Below are positions 30,684 to 38,682 of a DNA stretch of 64,000 nucleotides, piece after piece; position 1 is the stretch's first letter, and every line of letters starts with the position of its first letter. Made by a program: the position numbers and the translations under genes. A model generated the notes under the pieces. The model ran no database searches. It worked only from the letters and a program-made list of their open reading frames with translations, and was not told the DNA's origin. Origin of the DNA: Novosphingobium silvae (GTDB taxonomy: Bacteria > Pseudomonadota > Alphaproteobacteria > Sphingomonadales > Sphingomonadaceae); assembly GCF_009856825.1 (NCBI RefSeq), contig NZ_WVTD01000006.1, positions 124,001 to 188,000 of the forward strand, read 5' to 3'.

Positions 30684-30727
30684 GCCAAGCCTCACCGCTC
30701 TTCCTTCAGGAAGGCTGACGATTGAGG

Positions 30728-30760
30728 GCCGGGAAGCGGGAACGCTTTCCGGCCTTCTTT
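30728..30760 (+). terminator. Terminator after the secreted repeat protein
   Basis: Stem GCCGGGAAGCG with CGCTTTCCGGC (one G-T pair) and a 4-base loop, followed by CTTCTTT, 44 bases after the stop codon. Confidence 0.75.
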
Positions 30761-30892
30761 CATGCGCGGTGGGGGCGCGGAGTGGCCCTCCTCGAAGGGA
30801 TCGGCCCTGCATTGCGGAGAAGCGATCGTACGCCTGCGCAAGACGCTTCAGGCGCGGCCAAGCTCATGGAAAAGGAAGAAAGGCCGAAAACG

Positions 30893-30915
30893 AAAAAACC
30901 CCGCCAGTGGCGGGG
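30893..30915 (-). terminator. Terminator of the tRNA-Arg pair
   Basis: On the minus strand CCCCGCC pairs with GGCGGGG (3-base loop), followed directly by TTTTTT. It lies 16 bases past the 3' end of the downstream tRNA gene. Confidence 0.85.
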
Positions 30916-30931
30916 CTTGCTCGAGCAGTGA

Positions 30932-31008
30932 TGGTGCGCCCGGAACGATTCGAACGTCCGACCCTCAGATTCGTAGTCTGATGCTCTATCCAGCTGAGCT
31001 ACGGGCGC
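30932..31008 (-). tRNA. tRNA-Arg (anticodon ACG), copy 2
   Basis: A 77-base tRNA including encoded CCA. The acceptor stem GCGCCCG pairs with CGGGCGC, the anticodon loop is CTACGAA with anticodon ACG, and the T arm carries GTTCGAATC. Identical to the copy at 31055-31131, 46 bases away. It reads CGN arginine codons after A34-to-inosine editing, the most used Arg set in this GC-rich genome. Confidence 0.97.
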
Positions 31009-31054
31009 ATACCATCAATGTACCAACTGACACCATTTTCCCGGTGGGGGAGAA

Positions 31055-31131
31055 TGGTGCGCCCGGAACGATTCGAACGTCCGACCCTCAGATTCGTAGT
31101 CTGATGCTCTATCCAGCTGAGCTACGGGCGC
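31055..31131 (-). tRNA. tRNA-Arg (anticodon ACG), copy 1
   Basis: A 77-base tRNA with encoded CCA, identical in sequence to the copy at 30932-31008, with the same ACG anticodon in a CTACGAA loop. It is the promoter-proximal copy of a tandem pair that shares one terminator. Confidence 0.97.
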
Positions 31132-31175
31132 GTTGGAGTGGCGCCTTTAGAAAGGGAATCGACTCCGGTCAACGC

Positions 31176-31652
31176 CTATATCGCTTTCGTCGTCACGAAT
31201 TTTTCATTTCCCTGCGAAAGCCTTCGACACAGCGCCTCCGCCAGCGGGTAGTCCAGCGGCGGCATGTCCAGCGTCGCCAGCTGACAGGGAGGAACCCACG
31301 CGATCCCGGCTGCCTCCAGCGCCTCCGGACTGCCAGACCACCGCCTGCACGCATAAAGGAGGATGACAAGAGGCCTCGAAGGCCCCTTCCCTCCATGTTC
31401 GGGAGTGGCGGTGCGGCCGCTGGCGAACCCTACCGCCTCCAGATCGTCGGCAGCGACGGCCAGGCCCAGCTCTTCGGCGAGTTCGCGCACGGCGGCCGCC
31501 TCCGGGGTCTCCCCAGGCTCGACCTTCCCGCCGGGAAATTCCCATAGGCCGCCATGTACGGCGGTGAAACCGCGCTGCTGCATAAGGACTTCGCCCGTGG
31601 ATCGCACCAGCGCCACGGCAACCACCAGCATTGCTGTCGGGATTTCTTCCAA
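31176..31652 (-). CDS. mutT: Nudix hydrolase, MutT-like
   Basis: MutT removes oxidised dGTP from the nucleotide pool. The protein (158 residues from the chosen start) has a perfect Nudix box, GGKVEPGETPEAAAVRELAE followed by ELGL, and the preceding WEFPGGKVE typical of (d)NTP pyrophosphatases. The start is uncertain. TTG 31652 has GGGAGG five bases upstream and is chosen on that ground; ATG 31631 (MLVVAVALV) fits the usual family N-terminus but has no good ribosome site. Two tRNA-Arg genes follow downstream. Confidence 0.88.
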   Translation of the reverse strand: MEEIPTAMLVVAVALVRSTGEVLMQQRGFTAVHGGLWEFPGGKVEPGETPEAAAVRELAEELGLAVAADDLEAVGFASGRTATPEHGGKGPSRPLVILLYACRRWSGSPEALEAAGIAWVPPCQLATLDMPPLDYPLAEALCRRLSQGNEKFVTTKAI

Positions 31653-31720
31653 CTCCCCCTCCCGGCTTAAATGCAAATTAACGCTCCGGTGCGATCCGGC
31701 GCAGACTTGAGAACCATACG

Positions 31721-31921
31721 GTGAAAATGCGGCTGCTGCGCTTCCTTTCGAAAATCACCCGAAGCGAAGGCGGCACGTCGTCGATCGAGTACGGCCTGAT
31801 TCTCGCGTTCGTCGTCCTTGTGATGCACCTCGCGTTACAGGCGCTCGCGGGAGAGACGGTGACCATGTGGTCGAACGTCGCGTCGAAGTCTTCGAAAGCC
31901 GCCCTTGGAAATCAAAACTAA
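31721..31921 (+). CDS. Flp-type pilin-like protein, atypical
   Basis: A 66-residue Flp/Fap-pilin-like protein. A short basic leader precedes the processing-type sequence GGTSSIEYGLILAFVVLVMHLALQAL, with the conserved E and Y after the expected cleavage region. The hydrophobic helix carries a methionine and histidine where typical Flp pilins have small residues. It starts with GTG or the ATG two codons later; neither has a strong ribosome site. A standard Flp pilin gene follows 118 bases downstream. No tad secretion gene is present in the window. Confidence 0.75.
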   Translation: MKMRLLRFLSKITRSEGGTSSIEYGLILAFVVLVMHLALQALAGETVTMWSNVASKSSKAALGNQN

Positions 31922-32039
31922 ACAGCCTTAAGCCTTTATCAACGATTGCAGTGTAGAGAACAACGTGTCCAAGGCGCAGAAGAGAAACTGAAGCGATGAG
32001 GACCGGGTACACAAGACTGCTTACACACGGAGACAATTC

Positions 32040-32219
32040 ATGAAGTTTCTCGCCAAGCTGCGCCGCAACGAAAAGGGCGCAACTGCAATCGAATACGGCC
32101 TGATTGCCGCTCTCATCGCCGTTGCCGCGATCGCCGCGATGCAGGGCATGGGCTCGCAGCTGATGTCGACCTTCAACAAGACTTCTTCGAAGATGTCGCA
32201 GGGCGTCGGTACCGCTTAA
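32040..32219 (+). CDS. flp: Flp family type IVb pilin
   Basis: A 59-residue Flp pilin subunit. The leader MKFLAKLRRNEKGATAIEYG carries the prepilin-peptidase site (cleavage just before the ATAIEYG helix), with the invariant glutamate and tyrosine. A hydrophobic helix LIAALIAVAAIAAMQGMGS and a short polar tail follow. Flp pilins assemble through the Tad system for surface adhesion. GGAGA eight bases before the ATG is a good ribosome site, and a perfect 12-bp terminator stem follows. It is paired with a divergent pilin-like gene upstream. Confidence 0.93.
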   Translation: MKFLAKLRRNEKGATAIEYGLIAALIAVAAIAAMQGMGSQLMSTFNKTSSKMSQGVGTA

Positions 32220-32248
32220 TAGCGGCCCTCGATACTTCAGTTTTCGGA

Positions 32249-32280
32249 AAGGGCGGCAGGGAAACCTGCCGCCCTTCTCG
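32249..32280 (+). terminator. Terminator of the Flp pilin gene
   Basis: Perfect 12-bp stem AAGGGCGGCAGG with CCTGCCGCCCTT around a GAAA loop, followed by CTCGATT, 29 bases after the pilin stop. Confidence 0.75.
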
Positions 32281-32322
32281 ATTCCGCGCCTCGCTTCAGG
32301 AAAACGAGGCCCGCGGCAAAGC

Positions 32323-33819
32323 TCAGTAAGTCACGATCTTCAGCTTCTGCCCCGGCGTTAGCGTGGAGTTCGACTGCAATCCGTTGAGCACAAGAAAGCG
32401 CTGAAGCTTGGCATCGCTATAGGCCATCCGGGCGGAGAGCGACTGCAACGTGTCGCCGCTCTTTACAGTCACCACATCGAGTACCCTGGGCTTCACCGAG
32501 CCCGCATCGGCAGCCGATATCTTGCGCAGCGAGCGGAACATGGGCGTGAACACCTCCGCCCCGCCCGCCTGCGCCAGCGCCATGAAGTGATAGGCCTGTC
32601 CGTTCCCGAAATCGTAGGCGAAGACCACGACATCGACCGGGCCGCTCGAATTCTGCACCCGCGCGACGCCGTAGGCGGCCGGAATGCCGTTCACGCTCGT
32701 CCTCTCGATCGACGAAGGCGCGATTCGCGTCTGGCCCGAACCGCTCAGCGTGCCGAACACGGTGGTGATGTACGAATCGAGGCTGCCGCCCAGCTTGCCG
32801 CCCGAGAATTGCGCCTTGCCGGAAGAGCCGCTGATCGAGACGGCGCTCGTTCCGTTGACCATGAAGAAGCCATCGGGCGCATCGAATGCGAAGCGTAGGA
32901 CCGGATGGGTGAAGCGGCGGCCGTCCACCACGCCCTGCTTGGGATCGTCACCATAGACGAGCCCGTCGATTCGCGTGAGGAAGGCGTCGCGGTTGGTGAT
33001 GCCCGCCGCCGTGCTACCCGCATACGTCATCGCCGTTCGAACACGGGAGGCAGGGTCGGGGTGAGTCGAGGCCCATTCCGGCGTCTGGTTGGCGCTGCCG
33101 CGCAGCTGCGCCTCAAGCGCATTCTGCCGCGCGAGGCTTTCCAGCACCGTCGCCATGGCCCGTGGGTCATAGCCGGCGCGCTTGAGGTAAGTGATGCCCA
33201 GCTGGTCCGCCTGCAGTTCCTGCGAGCGCGAGAACTTGAGCGTCAGCAGCTGCGAGCCCTGCGAGAAGAGGTTCTGCCCAAGCCGCCCGAAAGCATTGTC
33301 GCCCAGCACCGCGCCGGAAAGGATAGAGCCCAGCACGCCGATGATCTGGTTTCGCTGTGCCGCCTTCTGGCGCTGCGCCGAGTGCCGCGCTGCGACATGC
33401 CCGACCTCGTGCCCGAGGACGCCGGCAAGCTCCGCCTCGTTGTTCATCAGCGCGGTCAGCTGCCGCGTGACGTAGACGTAGCCACCCGGAATGGCGAAAG
33501 CGTTGTTCACGGGAGAATTGAGGAGCGTGACCGTGAAGTCACCGGTCGCATTGGAAAGACCGGACTGCACCGCGATCTTCTTGCCCACCTGCTCGACGTA
33601 GCTGGCCTGCGTACCCGTGATCGCGCCGCCGAACTCGGCCAGCAGTTCGGGATGCGCCTTGGCGCCTTCGGTCTTGTCGCTTGCCGTGATCGCATAGACC
33701 CGCGGCGCCTTGGAACTTTGCGCCTCCACCGCGGGCGCATGCAGGAGGCCGGGCGCCGCGGCCAGGATGCCGATCGCCCCGATCGCGCTGGCGGCGCGCA
33801 TGGCCTGTTTCTTCGTCAT
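32323..33819 (-). CDS. Secreted M48 metalloprotease with LysM-like tail
   Basis: M48 (BepA/Ste24-like) proteases act in envelope quality control. The 498-residue protein has a signal peptide (MTKKQAMRAAS...VEA). The zinc motif GHEVGH is at about 136-141 with a third ligand in the QELQAD helix. A beta-rich middle region follows, and the last 50 residues resemble a LysM motif (VVTVKSGDTLQSLSARMAYS...LTPGQKLKI) that could hold the enzyme at peptidoglycan. The ATG at 33819 has GGAG at good spacing; ATG 33831 is an alternative. It lies 66 bases after xerD on the same strand. Confidence 0.92.
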   Translation of the reverse strand: MTKKQAMRAASAIGAIGILAAAPGLLHAPAVEAQSSKAPRVYAITASDKTEGAKAHPELLAEFGGAITGTQASYVEQVGKKIAVQSGLSNATGDFTVTLLNSPVNNAFAIPGGYVYVTRQLTALMNNEAELAGVLGHEVGHVAARHSAQRQKAAQRNQIIGVLGSILSGAVLGDNAFGRLGQNLFSQGSQLLTLKFSRSQELQADQLGITYLKRAGYDPRAMATVLESLARQNALEAQLRGSANQTPEWASTHPDPASRVRTAMTYAGSTAAGITNRDAFLTRIDGLVYGDDPKQGVVDGRRFTHPVLRFAFDAPDGFFMVNGTSAVSISGSSGKAQFSGGKLGGSLDSYITTVFGTLSGSGQTRIAPSSIERTSVNGIPAAYGVARVQNSSGPVDVVVFAYDFGNGQAYHFMALAQAGGAEVFTPMFRSLRKISAADAGSVKPRVLDVVTVKSGDTLQSLSARMAYSDAKLQRFLVLNGLQSNSTLTPGQKLKIVTY

Positions 33820-33885
33820 AGCCATCTCCATCCCTTCTTCAGCCTTGCTCTGCGACGTCAAACGAGGTGCTCAAGCCCTTGTTCC

Positions 33886-34785
33886 TCATGAGGCATCGGC
33901 CCCTGCAGCACCGCCAAGCGGATGGCGCGCGTTGACCAGAGCGACGAGGCGGGCGCTGTCGACATGAGTGTAGATCTGCGTCGTCCCGATGTCGGCATGG
34001 CCGAGCAGCATCTGCAGCACGCGCAGGTCCACGCCTCCTTCCAGCAAGTGAGTGGCAAAGGCGTGGCGCAGCACATGCGGAGACACCTTGGTGGGATCGA
34101 GGTCCGCCCGGACCGCCAGCGCCCTGAGCAGCTGGAACAGCCGCACCCGCGTCAGGTGTCCGCTGGCACCGCTGGAAGGAAACAGGAAGCGCGATCCGCC
34201 TCCCCTGCGCACGGCGAGCCAACGGGTAAGCGCCAGGCGCGAGCGGGTGCTGACCGGCACCATGCGCTGTTGCCCGCCCTTCCCGGTCACATGCAGAAAA
34301 GGCGCATCCCGCGGGACCGCCGCCAGAGGTAGCGACACCAGTTCGGTTGCCCGCAGCCCCGATCCGTACAGCAGTTCGAGCAGCGCAAGCAGGCGAACCG
34401 CATCGGGACGATCTCCGATAGCTTCCTCCTCGGCCCGCGCAAGGAAGCGGTCCACCTGCTCCCTCGTCAGCAGGCGCGGCAACGGCCTGCGGGGACGCGC
34501 CTGCGGAAGAGCGCCAGAGGGATCATCGAGCCGAAGACCTTCGTCGACGAGGAAGCCATAGAACTGCCGCAGCGCGGAACAGCGCCGCGCAAGGCTGGAG
34601 GCGGCAAGCCCGCTCCACGCCGTGCCGAGCCCCTCCAGCGCCTGCGCATCCGCGCCTGCCACATCGCCCAGAACTTCGCGCGCCGCCTCGAGATCGCGCC
34701 GGTAGGCGGCCAGCGTGTTCGCCGCCGCCCCGCGCTCCGCCGCGAGCATCGACAAGAAGCGTTCCGGAAGTTCCGCTTCCTTCAT
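33886..34785 (-). CDS. xerD: Tyrosine recombinase XerD
   Basis: XerD with XerC resolves chromosome dimers at dif during division. The 299-residue protein has the SAM-like N-terminal domain and all catalytic residues: R in SGLRATEL, K in HVTGKGGQQR, HVLRHAFATHLL, H in LLGHADIG and the nucleophile Y in TTQIYTHV. It starts four bases after the stop of a large secreted-protein gene, so the two are in one operon. No dif site was looked for beyond this region. It is core, not part of a mobile element. Confidence 0.93.
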   Translation of the reverse strand: MKEAELPERFLSMLAAERGAAANTLAAYRRDLEAAREVLGDVAGADAQALEGLGTAWSGLAASSLARRCSALRQFYGFLVDEGLRLDDPSGALPQARPRRPLPRLLTREQVDRFLARAEEEAIGDRPDAVRLLALLELLYGSGLRATELVSLPLAAVPRDAPFLHVTGKGGQQRMVPVSTRSRLALTRWLAVRRGGGSRFLFPSSGASGHLTRVRLFQLLRALAVRADLDPTKVSPHVLRHAFATHLLEGGVDLRVLQMLLGHADIGTTQIYTHVDSARLVALVNARHPLGGAAGADAS

Positions 34786-34789
34786 GCGC

Positions 34790-36679
34790 TCAGACCCGGG
34801 CGACTGCCTCGGCTGCGATCATCCGTGCCTCCGCCTCGAGGCCAACCTCCCGCAGGGCCGAGACGATGTGGAACAGGAAGCGCGGCGTCATCCTCTGCCA
34901 GTCGTCTCCCTGCATGCCGAAGCCCGCAAGAAGGACGACGCTTGCCGCATCGCCGCGCCTGGCGGCGCTTTCGATCGCCTGCGTCCAGCGCGTGGTTCCG
35001 CCGATGCCCGCTCCGGTCTCGGACGAAACCCGCTGCGCCACGCCCTCGTCCAGCCGGCCGAGGCCCGCAAGCCCGGCGACCAGGAAGGCCGACCGGCGCT
35101 TGCTGGCACTATCGTCGTCGTCCATGTAGCTTTCGATCGCGCCGCTTTCGACGCCGGAGACGGTGCCAGGCGCGGCCAGCACAAGCAGGCCCCAGCCGCG
35201 CGATCCGGCGCTTACCACGCTGGACCAACGCAGCGCATTGGCATCGTAGCCGGCCGAAAGCATTGATGCGATCAACAGGGGCGCGCTGTCCGCAAGGTCT
35301 GCGCTGGGTGCCATGCGCGCGGCTGCAGCCGCCGTCAGCACCTGGCGCGCATAGCCGGCGTTTCCACTCACCTTCCAGAGCGACTGCATCGCCGCGAGGC
35401 GGCCGGCCGGGTCCTGCAGCGTATAAGCATCGCGCAGGGATTCGGCGCGGTCCTGCCACTCCCCGGTGACGTCAGGGTCGGCATATATCTGCGAGTAGAG
35501 ATCGACCATTGCCGCGTTGGACAGGACGCCGGCGGCGGCCGCGCGATCCGCTGCCGCAGCACGGCGCGCCAGCCCGACCATGGGCGCAAGAGCCGTGACG
35601 TAGTCGTACGAGGGCCCGGCGCTCTTCATCAGGGATGCCGGAGGCTCAAGCCCCACGCCAATCGCAAGCCCGTAGCGCCAGGGATCAAGCTTGGTCACCT
35701 TGTCCCACTCGATCGTCACGGCACGGCGGGACTTGCCGGCAGCGGCAGCATATTTCTGCGCCAGCAGCATGTCGATCTGGTCCATCGTGCCGCGATTGCG
35801 GTCACGCTCCAGACGCGAGATGGCGGCAGTGCTGTTGCCTCGAAAGGCATCGCACATCGTGCGCGTCACGCCCCAGGCCGGATCCGCCCGGAGGGAGCCC
35901 TGCGTCGCCATGACCGGGCACATGCCGGTGAAATCCGCGTTGCGGGCATAGACGTCGAGCACCACGGCTCCGACTGCCGGCGTGTAGTCAGCGATGTCCA
36001 TGTCCTGCAGCACGGCGCGAGCCGCATCGGTTTCTCCCATGCGCAGCAAAAGCGACACGCGAAGCGCCAGGAAGTCCTGCGCGCTCATGCCTTGCGGCGG
36101 CTGCAGGCGCGAGGCGAGCGCGCGGCGCAAGAGGATGTGCCCCCACCGCGAAACGAGAGTGCCCCGGTTGCCCGCCAGTGCGACCTGCACCAGCCGCCCG
36201 TTCTGGACCGCCAGCGAATCCATCGCAAGGCCGCCCTCGTCGGACCCGAGCAGCCCCGCTTCGGCGATCGAGCGGCGCGCCTGCGGCGGCATGTCGATCA
36301 CGATCTTGCTGCCCAGCAGCGCCTCGAAATCCTCGGGCGACATGCGCTCGAGTTCCTCTAGGGTGGGAATGCGGGTGAGCGCATTCTCATCCTTCGCGGC
36401 CACGGCGGCGAACGTGAGCGACTGGGGCGCCCCGCTCGGCAGAGCCTGGATCACAGGCGTGGAGGTTGCGACCACCCGCGGAGCCGGGGAGCTTGCCGGC
36501 TGGGCCGGCCGGGGGGCAGCCGTCCGGGTGGGCGCCGGGCGCGGAGCCGCAGTGCGGGCAGGCGCGGGCGCCGGCTCGTCGAACATCTTGGGAAGCAGGG
36601 ATTCGGGCGCGTCCTGCGCAGCGACCCACACGGACGTCATCGCAAGCGCCGCACCCGCGAGCAGATGAACCGCCCTCAT
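34790..36679 (-). CDS. Large secreted protein of unknown function
   Basis: A 629-residue protein I do not recognise. A signal peptide (MRAVHLLAGAALAMTSVWVAAQ) is followed by a Pro/Ala/Arg-rich linker to about residue 75. The rest is almost entirely alpha-helical, with pairs of short amphipathic helices that suggest a TPR-like or alpha-solenoid fold. The segment TLEELERMSPEDFEALLG may be a docking helix. Its ATG overlaps the stop of a 53-residue membrane ORF as ATGA, and xerD follows after 4 bases. Position suggests a division or envelope role, which is inference only. Confidence 0.8.
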   Translation of the reverse strand: MRAVHLLAGAALAMTSVWVAAQDAPESLLPKMFDEPAPAPARTAAPRPAPTRTAAPRPAQPASSPAPRVVATSTPVIQALPSGAPQSLTFAAVAAKDENALTRIPTLEELERMSPEDFEALLGSKIVIDMPPQARRSIAEAGLLGSDEGGLAMDSLAVQNGRLVQVALAGNRGTLVSRWGHILLRRALASRLQPPQGMSAQDFLALRVSLLLRMGETDAARAVLQDMDIADYTPAVGAVVLDVYARNADFTGMCPVMATQGSLRADPAWGVTRTMCDAFRGNSTAAISRLERDRNRGTMDQIDMLLAQKYAAAAGKSRRAVTIEWDKVTKLDPWRYGLAIGVGLEPPASLMKSAGPSYDYVTALAPMVGLARRAAAADRAAAAGVLSNAAMVDLYSQIYADPDVTGEWQDRAESLRDAYTLQDPAGRLAAMQSLWKVSGNAGYARQVLTAAAAARMAPSADLADSAPLLIASMLSAGYDANALRWSSVVSAGSRGWGLLVLAAPGTVSGVESGAIESYMDDDDSASKRRSAFLVAGLAGLGRLDEGVAQRVSSETGAGIGGTTRWTQAIESAARRGDAASVVLLAGFGMQGDDWQRMTPRFLFHIVSALREVGLEAEARMIAAEAVARV

Positions 36680-36837
36680 CGGGCAGCCTCCGCAGGAAGC
36701 GGGACAACGATGGTCTGGTCTTCCACCGGCTGAGTGCCGCCTCTGTTCCATGCAGCGAGCCCCAGCGCAACCACGGCAATCGGTACGGCGATGGCGATTG
36801 CCCTTGCAAGCCTGCGCCTGCGCATTGTCGTCGTCAC
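36676..36837 (-). CDS. Small single-pass membrane protein
   Basis: A 53-residue protein: basic N-terminus (TTTMRRRRLARAI), one transmembrane helix (AIAVPIAVVALGLAAW) and a short outside tail (NRGGTQPVEDQTIVVPLP). The GTG start has AAGGA six bases upstream; an ATG four codons later is possible. Its TGA overlaps the ATG of the downstream secreted protein as ATGA, which strongly supports real translation and coupling. It is divergent from aroK. No family recognised. Confidence 0.7.
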   Translation of the reverse strand: MTTTMRRRRLARAIAIAVPIAVVALGLAAWNRGGTQPVEDQTIVVPLPAEAAR

Positions 36838-36883
36838 TCGAATTCCTTCATCATGCCGGACCCGGACCGCCCACTTGTGATGC

Positions 36884-36911
36884 TTGCACTGCGACCTAGC
36901 GCAACTATAGG
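36884..36911 (+). promoter_or_regulatory. Promoter of aroK-aroB, very short leader
   Basis: TTGCAC (36884-36889) and TATAGG (36906-36911), spacer 16. The predicted start lies only a few bases before the aroK ATG at 36922, giving a leaderless or nearly leaderless mRNA. Confidence 0.5.
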
Positions 36912-36921
36912 CGATGGGGCA

Positions 36922-37509
36922 ATGGACGTTCAACAGACCCGCTTTTCCGCGCAGGAGATCACGACCCTTGCGCGCCGCATAGATCGTCCGATCGTGCTCG
37001 TGGGCATGATGGGCGTCGGCAAGTCGAGCGTGGGCAAGCGGCTCGCCTCGCTTCTGGATTGTCCTTTCGTCGACGCAGACGAAGAGATCGAGCGTTCGGC
37101 GCAGATGACCATCCCCGAGATCTTCGATACGTTTGGCGAAGACTATTTCCGCGATGGCGAGCGCCGGGTGATCGCGCGTCTGGTCACCGAAAGGGCGGAC
37201 AGCCCTTCCCGCACGGTCGTGGTCGCCACCGGCGGCGGAGCGTTCTGCAACGCCGAAACCCGGGCGCTGATCCTCGACAAGGCCGTGACCGTATGGCTCG
37301 ACAGCGACGTCGACACACTGGTCGAGCGCACGTCGCGCAAGGAGAACCGGCCGCTTCTGCGGGGTGGGAACCCGCGCGAGATCCTCGCCCGGCTGCGTGC
37401 CGAGCGCGAGCCTCATTATCGGCAGGCCCCGATCCACGTGGTCAGCGGCGCGGGCCCTCACGTCCACACCATCAACAAAGTCCTTCAGGAAATCTCGCAA
37501 TGGCTGTGA
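36922..37509 (+). CDS. aroK: Shikimate kinase
   Basis: AroK phosphorylates shikimate at the 3-hydroxyl in the chorismate pathway. The 195-residue protein has the P-loop GMMGVGKSSVG, the DADEEIE metal and shikimate site, and the substrate motif TGGGAF. The lid-region arginines are in ENRPLL. It overlaps the start of aroB by 10 bases, the classical aroKB arrangement. The frame is open upstream, but the ATG at 36922 lies directly after a promoter -10 box. Confidence 0.95.
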   Translation: MDVQQTRFSAQEITTLARRIDRPIVLVGMMGVGKSSVGKRLASLLDCPFVDADEEIERSAQMTIPEIFDTFGEDYFRDGERRVIARLVTERADSPSRTVVVATGGGAFCNAETRALILDKAVTVWLDSDVDTLVERTSRKENRPLLRGGNPREILARLRAEREPHYRQAPIHVVSGAGPHVHTINKVLQEISQWL

Positions 37510-38615
37510 TCCCGGTCGAAATCGCATCACGGCCCTATGAAGTGCGCGTGGGCGCCGGACTGCTGGCCGACCTTGCGCAGAACTGCAGCGGCCGGTTGCG
37601 CAAGCGGGGCGTGCCCATCGTCACCGACGCCAACGTTCATGCCGCATGGGGAAGCCTGGTCGAAAGGAACCTGCGCGAGAACGGCCATGAACCGCAGTGG
37701 CGCATCCTGCCTCCCGGCGAGCAGACGAAGTCCTGGGCAGAACTCGCCGCGACGGTCGACTGGCTGCTGTCCCTCGAGGTGGAGCGGGGCGACCACGTCA
37801 TAGCTCTGGGCGGGGGCGTCATCGGCGATCTCACGGGCTTTTGCGCGGCGGTGCTCAAGCGTGGGTGCCACTTCATCCAGGTCCCCACGACGCTGCTGGC
37901 CCAGGTCGATTCGAGCGTCGGCGGCAAGACCGCGATCAACACGCCCGCGGGCAAGAACCTGGTGGGAGCGTTCCACCAGCCCTCGCTCGTGCTGGCGGAC
38001 CTCTCCGTCCTCGAAACCCTGCCGCGACGAGACCTGCTGGCCGGCTATGCCGAAGTGGTGAAGTACGGATTGATCGACGATCCCGCCTTCTTCGACTGGT
38101 GCGATGAAAACGCCTCGCGCATGCTTTCGGGGGACCGGGACTTGCGCGAATATGCGGTGGCCCACTCCGTCGCATCCAAGGCGCGCATCGTGGCCGAGGA
38201 CGAGTTCGAGACCACGGGGCGCAGGGCGCTCCTCAATCTGGGCCACACCTTCGGACACGCGCTTGAGGCGGAAACCGGCTTTTCCGATCGGCTGCTGCAT
38301 GGAGAGGGCGTGGCGCTCGGAATGGTTCTGGCCGCCCGCTACTCCGCCCGGCGCGATCTGATGCCGCATGGCGACGCCGAACGCGTGGAAAGGCATGTGG
38401 CAGAGGTCGGGCTTCCCGCCAGCCTCGCCGCACTGCGCCTTCGCTGCGATGGCGATGCGCTGGTGCAGCACATGCTCCACGACAAGAAGATGGACGCGGG
38501 CACCCTGCCCTTCCTGCTGATGAAGGGCATTGGCCGGACCTATCTCGACAGGCAGGTCTCGTTGGACGACGTCGCGAGATTCCTGGACGAGGAACTTGCT
38601 CGCGAGCCCGCCTGA
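37500..38615 (+). CDS. aroB: 3-dehydroquinate synthase
   Basis: AroB converts DAHP to 3-dehydroquinate using NAD and a divalent metal. The 371-residue protein shows GGGVIGDLTGF for NAD binding, the PTTLLAQVDSSVGGKTAIN active-site stretch, KNLVGAFHQPSLVL, and the metal-binding HTFGHALE and HGEGVALGM. All are intact. It starts inside the end of aroK. Confidence 0.97.
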   Translation: MAVIPVEIASRPYEVRVGAGLLADLAQNCSGRLRKRGVPIVTDANVHAAWGSLVERNLRENGHEPQWRILPPGEQTKSWAELAATVDWLLSLEVERGDHVIALGGGVIGDLTGFCAAVLKRGCHFIQVPTTLLAQVDSSVGGKTAINTPAGKNLVGAFHQPSLVLADLSVLETLPRRDLLAGYAEVVKYGLIDDPAFFDWCDENASRMLSGDRDLREYAVAHSVASKARIVAEDEFETTGRRALLNLGHTFGHALEAETGFSDRLLHGEGVALGMVLAARYSARRDLMPHGDAERVERHVAEVGLPASLAALRLRCDGDALVQHMLHDKKMDAGTLPFLLMKGIGRTYLDRQVSLDDVARFLDEELAREPA

Positions 38616-38682
38616 CGGGAACTATCGCGCATGCCGCACTGCCGCGGCACGACAAACAGGATGACGGGCCAAGATCCTTGCC

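Noticed and set aside
33886-34785. Tyrosine recombinase next to tRNA genes as a sign of a genomic island
   Set aside because: The protein is a core XerD in an operon with envelope genes, and no att-like tRNA fragment or cargo region is visible.
36838-37530. Long minus-strand frame over aroK continuing into the 53-aa ORF
   Set aside because: The part over aroK is an antisense shadow. Only the segment after the GTG at 36837 has a ribosome site and sensible protein features.
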